Source: Candidatus Bathyarchaeota archaeon (GTDB lineage Archaea > Thermoproteota > Bathyarchaeia > Bathyarchaeales > DTEX01). Taken from it: 5,643 nt of DNA. This document shows positions 1 to 4,780 of the stretch, one piece after another (positions within the stretch are counted from its first letter, which is position 1; every line of letters starts with the position of its first letter). The translations under genes were made by a program, and so were the position numbers. The notes under the pieces are model-generated. The model searched no databases and was not told the DNA's origin. It was given only the letters and a program-made list of their open reading frames with translations. Location of the stretch: contig JAGGZB010000052.1 in assembly GCA_021162225.1 (NCBI GenBank), positions 1 through 5,643 of the forward strand. The letters are read 5' to 3'.

Positions 1-773
1 CTCCTTCAGGAAATCTAATCCCCTCATGCGTTGTCAAGTATTATCCGCCCTATAGGGGATTCGCTAGGCTTCGAGGATTCAGAATTGTTAGGATAGCGGT
101 TCATCCAGATCTCTTAGGAAGGGGAATCGGAAGTCTAGCTCTTAAGAGACTCTGCGAGGAAGCTGAAAGCGAAGGATTCGATTGGGTTGGAGCGGGATTC
201 GCGGCTGATAGACGACTGCTCAGATTTTGGCTGAAGAATGATTTTGTGCCGGTTCATATAAGCCCGGCGAGAAACATAATCTCTGGAGAATACAGCGTAG
301 TGCTCATTAAGCCTCTGAACACGAGAGCTGAGAAGACTGTGAGGAAGGCTTACCGCGAATTCAAGATCAGATTTTTGGAGTCGCTCTCCGACACGTATTA
401 TAGCTTAGACCCATACATTGCTAGCCAGCTTTTAAGCGTGCATAGGTGGGAAGCTTTAGAGCTTCCACGCATGACCGCGTCTCAGCGGGAGAGACTGATG
501 GGATATGTTAAAGGCATCTTAACGTATGAAGCTGCATGCGACTCGATAAAGCGTGTTCTATTTGCACACTTCCTGAGCTCTGGAAGGTATAGGTGTGAGA
601 TGGATGTGAATGATGAAGCAGGGCTGATAACTAGGTGTCTGCAGTGTAGATCATGGGATAGAACGGCTGAGATTGTTGGAACGCATCCCGCAAAATTAAA
701 AACTGACCTAAGATCTAGTATTGGAAGGTTGGCGATGCATTTTGAAGCAGTTAAACTTCAAAAAGGAGTATAA
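1..773 (+). CDS. tmcA: tRNA/RNA cytidine N4-acetyltransferase TmcA, C-terminal part (5' end outside window)
   Basis: TmcA uses acetyl-CoA and ATP to make N4-acetylcytidine (ac4C) in RNA, classically at the wobble base of elongator tRNA-Met. The frame is open from the left edge (first whole codon at 3) to TAA at 771-773, giving 256 visible residues of a family usually about 700-820 long. The N-terminal RecD-like helicase region is therefore missing here only because of the window edge. Visible in order are SGNLIPS (fragment residues 2-8), a GNAT core with RIAVHP (30-35) and the acetyl-CoA loop LLGRGIGS (about 37-44), then DWVGAGF, LLRFWLKNDFVPVHISP and SGEYSV. All of these are TmcA hallmarks. 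A helical C-terminal tail follows, corresponding to the RNA-binding region. An internal GTG at 246 is not the start, because the GNAT motif lies upstream of it. The 3' end overlaps the next gene. The family call is firm; the exact RNA target is inferred. Confidence 0.93.
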   Translation, partial: PSGNLIPSCVVKYYPPYRGFARLRGFRIVRIAVHPDLLGRGIGSLALKRLCEEAESEGFDWVGAGFAADRRLLRFWLKNDFVPVHISPARNIISGEYSVVLIKPLNTRAEKTVRKAYREFKIRFLESLSDTYYSLDPYIASQLLSVHRWEALELPRMTASQRERLMGYVKGILTYEAACDSIKRVLFAHFLSSGRYRCEMDVNDEAGLITRCLQCRSWDRTAEIVGTHPAKLKTDLRSSIGRLAMHFEAVKLQKGV

Positions 774-1053
774 GGATGCCCTTCAGAGCGGCCGTAAAGT
801 AACAACTATAAGGATGAGGACGAATCTGAAGCCGAGGGACATAGTTGAGATCATAGCTGGAAAGGAGAGCTGCGGCTATGCATTAATAAAGAGCGTCGTC
901 AGAAAGAAAATCTCGGAGATAAGCGACAAGGACGCTAGGAGAGACGGATTCAGGAATAGGAAGGCCCTACTCAAAGCTTTAAGGAAGATCTATGGAAAGA
1001 TAACTCCGGAGACTAATGTCTACATAATAAGATTTGAAAAGGTTAGGAAGTAG
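742..1053 (+). CDS. ASCH-domain protein, YqfB-like (candidate N4-acetylcytidine amidohydrolase)
   Basis: This is a small PUA-like ASCH-domain protein. I chose TTG at 742 because the product then begins MKQLNFKKEY and has 103 residues, matching small ASCH proteins. TTG at 721 would add seven residues (MEGWRCI) with no family resemblance. The ASCH signature SGRKVTTIR spans residues 16-24. Aligned by eye with E. coli YqfB (103 residues, from memory), K19 and T22 match Lys21 and Thr24, and D68 sits where YqfB has Glu74. These are the residues I recall as catalytic for hydrolysis of ac4C to cytidine. The C-terminal strand YIIRFEKV is also typical. The gene overlaps tmcA by about 32 bp in another frame, so the two are probably cotranscribed. 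An ac4C-related role is inference from this context plus the residues; a plain RNA-binding role is the alternative. The stop is TAG at 1051-1053. Confidence 0.85.
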   Translation: MKQLNFKKEYKDALQSGRKVTTIRMRTNLKPRDIVEIIAGKESCGYALIKSVVRKKISEISDKDARRDGFRNRKALLKALRKIYGKITPETNVYIIRFEKVRK

Positions 1054-1063
1054 TAGCTAGTAG

Positions 1064-1080
1064 AAAAACAAATTATTTAA
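1064..1080 (+). promoter_or_regulatory. Putative archaeal promoter (A-rich BRE plus TATA-like box) for the STT3-like gene
   Basis: An A-rich stretch (AAAAACAAA) runs into TTATTTAA at 1073-1080, the right composition for a BRE/TATA pair. Transcription would start about 25 bp downstream, near 1100-1105. That is just before or at the Shine-Dalgarno site and only about 10 bp from the ATG at 1114, so the leader would be very short. It is judged from sequence alone. Confidence 0.45.
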
Positions 1081-1113
1081 GTCCGCTGAGACCGAGAGTT
1101 AAGTGAGGGATGA

Positions 1114-1812
1114 ATGACGCAGAGAAAATGGACGTCGACGGTACTTGTTGTTGCCTTAGCGGTGCTTACAGTGGCTCTTCTTGCATATTACGCTTTCATC
1201 TCAACCCCGGGAAAAGTTGAAGAGATAGGCGGAAAATACGACGTTGTCATAAAGTTCTGGAGAAGAAACAACATAGCGACGATTGAGTATACGGATGAAT
1301 CTGGAAGGCATATGGGTCTCTTCTGGAACGATACGAGAAAATGCCTAGAATGGATTAAGGAGAATACTTCTGAGAACGCGGTTTTTCTATGTTGGTGGGA
1401 TTATGGACATATGATTAAAGGGTATACTGGAAGAGACGTGATTATAAGGAATCCTTCAAAAGAGATTCAGAAGTCAGTTGCGAATCCCAAGGAAGTCAGG
1501 GAGTATGATCCGCATGAAAGAATAGTTGATGTTGCAAGAGCCTTAAGCACTGAGGACCCAAACGTCACCCTAAACATAATGAAGAAATATAACGCCTCCT
1601 ACATCTTCATATACAAGGATGACTTAAGAAAGGCTGGATGGATCTTCTGGGCGGCAGGGCTGAACTCAAGCGATTACATCAACGATGAAGGAAACCTCAC
1701 GGATAGAGGAAAACAAACAATGCTTTACCGTCTCGCAAGCGGCATCGACCCAGTCTTCACGATCGTCTATCAGGATGAAAGAGTTAAAGTGTACGAGGTA
1801 CACTACGATTAG
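1114..1812 (+). CDS. Membrane-anchored protein with stand-alone STT3/AglB-type C-terminal domain (WWDYG)
   Basis: The product has 232 residues. Residues 8-29 form one hydrophobic segment after a short basic N-terminus, so the protein is probably an N-terminal anchor with the rest outside the cell. Residues 75-98 (RKCLEWIKENTSENAVFLC, then WWDYG at 94-98) match the start of the C-terminal globular domain of STT3/AglB oligosaccharyltransferases, where WWDYG recognises the Ser/Thr of the N-x-S/T sequon. Residues 134-166 (HERIVDVARALST, then KKYNASYIFI) follow the same domain, and DLRKAGWI at 170-177 fits its DxxKxxx(M/I) motif. The 13-helix catalytic domain with its metal-binding acidic residues is absent, so it should not transfer glycans alone. 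Six sequons lie within it (N72, N84, N150, N160, N184, N194). The ATG start has GAGGG at 1105-1109, four bases upstream. It could be an accessory or regulatory subunit, or a relic of aglB. The start and both motifs being intact argue against decay. Confidence 0.8.
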   Translation: MTQRKWTSTVLVVALAVLTVALLAYYAFISTPGKVEEIGGKYDVVIKFWRRNNIATIEYTDESGRHMGLFWNDTRKCLEWIKENTSENAVFLCWWDYGHMIKGYTGRDVIIRNPSKEIQKSVANPKEVREYDPHERIVDVARALSTEDPNVTLNIMKKYNASYIFIYKDDLRKAGWIFWAAGLNSSDYINDEGNLTDRGKQTMLYRLASGIDPVFTIVYQDERVKVYEVHYD

Positions 1813-1939
1813 TTGATCTTTAAATTATTCGTGAAAGCCGGCATACATCTACACATTTATAGCCTTACCGAGTAAATGATTAAGACTGATTCCGATAGGG
1901 TGAGATTTTTCCCTTTTTAAATCTCTTTCAGGCATTATG
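1813..1939. other. Convergent intergenic spacer
   Basis: This stretch of 127 bp lies between the stop of the STT3-like gene (+) and the stop of the last transporter gene (-). It contains the terminator-like repeat at 1902-1925 and a TATA-like sequence on the - strand at 1855-1861. I see no open reading frame, tRNA or longer repeat in it. Confidence 0.6.
1902..1925 (+). terminator. Putative transcription terminator: 7-bp inverted repeat with T tracts
   Basis: GAGATTT (1902-1908) and AAATCTC (1919-1925) are perfect inverted copies separated by 10 bases. T5 runs occur at 1906-1910 and 1914-1918. On the + strand this gives the T-rich RNA end that archaeal polymerase uses for termination, after the STT3-like gene. 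On the - strand the same bases give A tracts, so for the transporter operon only the hairpin is available. The stem is weak, and the T runs are the stronger evidence. Confidence 0.5.
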
Positions 1940-2920
1940 CTACTTGATCATGTGACACGCCACAAAATGGTTATCGTCTATCTCCACAAGTTTGGGTTCT
2001 TCTCTCCTGCAGATATCCGTTGCCAGCGGACATCTGGTGTGAAATCTGCATCCCGTAGGCGGATTTATGGGACTTGGAACTTCACCCTTTAACATTACGC
2101 GTTTCCGTTTAACATTTGGATCCGGCACTGGTACGGCTGAGAGTAGAGCATTAGTGTAGGGATGTTTCGGATCTGAGAAGATAACCTCCTTCTCTCCCAT
2201 TTCAACTATCTTCCCAAGATACATTATGGCTATTTTGTCCGAGATATACTTTGCCACGGCCAAGTCATGCGTAATGAAGAGATAGGTTAAGTTTAATTCC
2301 TCCTTTAGCTGAATCATCAGCTCAAGTATCCTTGCCCTTAAAGAGACATCTATCATCGATATTGGCTCATCGGCGACTATGAAGTCAGGCTTTAGGATCA
2401 TCGCCCTTGCCACGGCAACCCTCTGCCTCTGCCCACCGCTCAGCTCGTGGGGATACGCATTATAGAATTTCGATGCAGGCTGAAGCCCTACCTTCTCAAG
2501 CATCTCCATTACGAGCTTCTCTTTTTCTCTGCCGTATGCTATTCCATGAATCTCAAGCGGATGACCTACATTCTCTCCGATTTTCATCCGCGGATTCAGC
2601 GATGCATAGGGATTTTGAAAAATTATCTGCATGCGCTTTCTAAGTTTTCTGAGTTCTTCTCCGCTGAGGCAGGTTATATCGGCGCCGTTGAAGAAGATTT
2701 TTCCCTCGGTTGGATCTATAAGCCGAACTATCAGCCTGCCAGTAGTAGTCTTTCCACAGCCGCTCTCCCCAGCAATCGAGAATACTTCTCCCTTCTCAGC
2801 CTCAAAGCTTATCCCATCAACTGCCTTAACATAATCTAATTTTCTGCTTAGAAGCCTCTCCAAGAAGCTCTGCTGAACTGGAAAGTACTTCTTTAAATCT
2901 ATTACTTTAAGCAACGGCAT
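1940..2920 (-). CDS. dppF: Peptide/opine/nickel-type ABC transporter ATP-binding protein, DppF/OppF type
   Basis: This is one of the two cytoplasmic ATPases that drive the importer encoded by this operon. The product has 326 residues, normal for OppF/DppF. Motifs in order are Walker A GESGCGKTT (51-59), Q-loop FQNP (Q102), signature LSGGQRQRVAVARAM (160-174), Walker B IVADEP (D184, E185), D-loop SMID (188-191, where SALD is usual) and switch His218 (ITHD). The C-terminal oligopeptide/HPY region carries C291, C297, C304 and C322 with spacing C-x5-C-x6-C-x17-C. The start is ATG at 2918-2920, with GGGAG at 2926-2930 five bases upstream. The gap from the dppD stop is 10 bp, so translation is probably coupled. 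It is the last gene of the operon. Family and role are firm. The substrate (oligopeptide, dipeptide, sugar or metal chelate) cannot be read from an ATPase, so the symbol denotes the type only. Confidence 0.93.
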   Translation of the reverse strand: MPLLKVIDLKKYFPVQQSFLERLLSRKLDYVKAVDGISFEAEKGEVFSIAGESGCGKTTTGRLIVRLIDPTEGKIFFNGADITCLSGEELRKLRKRMQIIFQNPYASLNPRMKIGENVGHPLEIHGIAYGREKEKLVMEMLEKVGLQPASKFYNAYPHELSGGQRQRVAVARAMILKPDFIVADEPISMIDVSLRARILELMIQLKEELNLTYLFITHDLAVAKYISDKIAIMYLGKIVEMGEKEVIFSDPKHPYTNALLSAVPVPDPNVKRKRVMLKGEVPSPINPPTGCRFHTRCPLATDICRREEPKLVEIDDNHFVACHMIK

Positions 2921-2930
2921 GCTTTCTCCC

Positions 2931-3887
2931 TCAATACTGGAAGCACTTTACCAGCCTGCGGCGTCCAACCATAATCGTGGGAGGCTCCTCCTCTCGACAC
3001 CTCTCAGTCGCGTATGGACACCTCGGGCTGAACCTGCATCCCTTTGGAGGATTAATGAGATCCGGAGGGTTCCCAGGTATATACTTCAGCTTCTGATCAG
3101 AATATTGAATGTTAGGAATCGATTCGAGTAATGCCTTTCCATACGGATGCAATGGCTCATTAAAGAAGGATTTTACATCTGCGAATTCGACGAGTTGACC
3201 AGCGTACATTAATGCAACTTTATCTGCTATTCCCGGAACTATGCTTATGTCATGCGTTATGAGGATCATGCCCATGCCGTAAAGATCCTTCAGCTTCTTC
3301 ATTAAATCTAAGATTTGAAATTGAACTATAACGTCTAGGGATGAGGTAGGCTCATCTGCTATTACAAGGTCCGGGTTCAACGCCAACGCCAGCGCTATGC
3401 CCACCCTCTGCCTCATTCCACCACTAAACTGATGAGGATAATCCATGAATCTCTCAGAGCGTATCCCCACCTGCTCTAAAATCTTCATAGCTTTCTCCTC
3501 TGCTTCTTTACGAGTCAAGTTATCATGAGCCATTATAGTCTCAACTATGTGATCGCCTATCCTCATTAATGGATTAAGCGACGTCATTGGATCTTGAAAG
3601 ACCATTGAGATTCTTTTTCCGCGGATCCTCCGCATCTCTTCTTCGCTCAGCTTCATTAAGTTTAGACCGTCGAAGATTATTTTCCCGCCGATTATTCTGC
3701 CCGGAGGCGGGACAAGCCTCAGTATTGCCTGCCCCAACGTTGACTTTCCGGAGCCTGACTCGCCGACAAGCCCTATGGTTTCTCCTTGCTTCATGGACAA
3801 ATCAACATTGTCCACAGCCATAACTACACCGTCCCTAGTATAGTAGTAAACTCTCAACCCCTCTATCCTCAGGAGATCAGGGATAAT
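2931..3887 (-). CDS. dppD: Peptide/opine/nickel-type ABC transporter ATP-binding protein, DppD/OppD type, likely ATT start
   Basis: This is the partner ATPase to DppF. With a start at ATT (3885-3887) it has 318 residues and begins MIPDLLRIEGLRVYYYTRDG, where LLRIEGLRVYY is the first strand expected of the family. The first conventional start, TTG at 3857, would remove most of that strand. The ATT lies six bases after a perfect GGAGG (3894-3898), whereas ATC at 3884 is possible but farther away. Numbered from ATT, the motifs are Walker A GESGSGKST (42-50), Q98, signature FSGGMRQRV (154-162), Walker B LVIADEP (D178, E179), D-loop SSLD (182-185) and His212. The C-terminal HPY region has Cys at 284, 290, 297 and 315, with the same spacing as in DppF. 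The frame is the same as dppC, separated from it by a single TGA. Function is firm and the start is uncertain. The stop is TGA at 2931-2933. Confidence 0.93.
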   Translation of the reverse strand: MIPDLLRIEGLRVYYYTRDGVVMAVDNVDLSMKQGETIGLVGESGSGKSTLGQAILRLVPPPGRIIGGKIIFDGLNLMKLSEEEMRRIRGKRISMVFQDPMTSLNPLMRIGDHIVETIMAHDNLTRKEAEEKAMKILEQVGIRSERFMDYPHQFSGGMRQRVGIALALALNPDLVIADEPTSSLDVIVQFQILDLMKKLKDLYGMGMILITHDISIVPGIADKVALMYAGQLVEFADVKSFFNEPLHPYGKALLESIPNIQYSDQKLKYIPGNPPDLINPPKGCRFSPRCPYATERCREEEPPTIMVGRRRLVKCFQY

Positions 3888-3890
3888 CTG

Positions 3891-3899
3891 TCACCTCCT
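3891..3899 (-). promoter_or_regulatory. Strong Shine-Dalgarno site for dppD, embedded in the dppC Arg-Arg-stop codons
   Basis: On the - strand the last codons of dppC read AGG AGG TGA. This is a perfect complement to the archaeal 16S rRNA 3' end (anti-SD CCUCC core). There is no ATG, GTG or TTG within usable distance downstream; the codons at normal spacing are ATT (6 bases after GGAGG) and ATC (9 bases). The site therefore decides the dppD start in favour of a non-canonical codon. Confidence 0.75.
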
Positions 3900-4769
3900 A
3901 GATAATTTCGGATTCAATATCTCCGCAAGTCCCTCTCCGAAGAGGCTGAAGCCCAGCGTAAGAAGGACAATCATTAATCCAGGAAATGTTCCCGGCCACC
4001 ATATCTTCGCCGTTAATGCTCCGTAACCCATTCTCAAGTCGAATCCCCAGTCCGGTATATGTGCTGGAAGTCCAAGTCCGAGAAAACTCAGAGCAGCTAA
4101 TGTTAGCACGGCATCCGCGGCGTTAAGCGATAGTACTATCGGGATTGAGGGAATCACGTTTGGAAATATATACTTGAATATCAGGGTTTTTCCCTTAGCG
4201 CCTATTGCCTTAGCGGCTTCAACAAATAGGCTTTCCTTTATGGAGAGAACCTCGCCTCGAATCATTCTGAAATATATTGGAACGTACACGACTGTGAGTG
4301 AAACTGTTACTGGTATTATTCCTTGACCAAGCATGACTGCTAGGGCTATTGCCAAGATTAGGCCTGGAAACGCGTATAGGCTGTCCATGAACAATGATAG
4401 GATCGTGTCAAATTTCCCTCCAACATATCCTGAGATTAAACCGAGAATCACTCCGCATGCTGATGAAAGAACCATCGACAAGAACGTAACTATGAGTACG
4501 GTTCTCGAGCCCCATATGATCCTACTTAGAATGTCACGTCCAAGCCTATCTGTGCCCATTGGAAACTTCGGGTTAGGACTCTCATATAACCCTCCAACTC
4601 TAGTTTCGTTAGGATCGTAGGGAGCTAGTATTGGAGCTAGTATTGCCATGAAGATAAATGTTAATATTATTGCAAGGCCTATTGTGACAAAGAGGCCCTC
4701 AGCTCCTCTTCTAGGCGAGATCTTACCAAGCATGGATGTTATCATTCTCGGAGCTGTGAGATTCGCCAT
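3891..4769 (-). CDS. dppC: Peptide/opine/nickel-type ABC transporter permease, DppC type
   Basis: This is one of the two membrane subunits forming the translocation path with DppB. From ATG at 4769 it has 292 residues, usual for DppC. GTG at 4778, directly after the dppB stop, is the alternative; I prefer the ATG because AGGTGA lies five bases before it. Counting from the ATG, the first membrane helix is at about 26-49. Next comes the DppC signature FPMGTDRLGRDILSRIIWG (about 69-87), then further helices. The cytoplasmic EAA loop EAAKAIGAKGKTLIFKYIFPN begins near 184 and docks on the ATPases. The conserved FLGLGLPAHIPDWG lies near 229-242, and there is a final helix before ILNPKLSRR. The stop is TGA at 3891-3893. 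Its last two Arg codons and stop form the dppD ribosome-binding site. Family is firm and substrate unknown. Confidence 0.93.
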   Translation of the reverse strand: MANLTAPRMITSMLGKISPRRGAEGLFVTIGLAIILTFIFMAILAPILAPYDPNETRVGGLYESPNPKFPMGTDRLGRDILSRIIWGSRTVLIVTFLSMVLSSACGVILGLISGYVGGKFDTILSLFMDSLYAFPGLILAIALAVMLGQGIIPVTVSLTVVYVPIYFRMIRGEVLSIKESLFVEAAKAIGAKGKTLIFKYIFPNVIPSIPIVLSLNAADAVLTLAALSFLGLGLPAHIPDWGFDLRMGYGALTAKIWWPGTFPGLMIVLLTLGFSLFGEGLAEILNPKLSRR

Positions 4770-4774
4770 TCCGG

Positions 4775-4780
4775 TCACCT
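4775..4780 (-). promoter_or_regulatory. Shine-Dalgarno site for dppC overlapping the dppB stop
   Basis: On the - strand, TAG (the dppB stop, 4779-4781) runs into AGGTGA (4775-4780), followed after CCGGA by ATG at 4767-4769. This placement supports the ATG over the GTG at 4776-4778, which would itself lie inside the site. Confidence 0.55.

Noticed and set aside
246..773. A 175-residue protein starting at GTG 246
   Set aside because: The same frame is open to the left edge and encodes the TmcA GNAT motifs upstream, so this is an internal codon of tmcA.
721..773. Possible frameshift joining tmcA and the ASCH gene into one protein
   Set aside because: TmcA ends with a natural-looking tail and the ASCH protein begins exactly where the family begins (LNFKKEY), so a genuine overlap of two genes is simpler.
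2407..2839. Open frames on the + strand of 67-130 codons inside dppF
   Set aside because: They lie opposite well-conserved ATPase motifs, their translations resemble no known family, and they have no convincing ribosome-binding sites; they are shadows of dppF.
2919..3823. Open frames on the + strand (70 and 78 codons) opposite dppD
   Set aside because: They are low-complexity, Arg/Ser/Leu-rich translations antisense to conserved dppD regions, so not genes.
4333..4620. A 95-codon frame on the + strand opposite dppC
   Set aside because: It is antisense to the conserved permease signature and EAA side of dppC, with no family resemblance.
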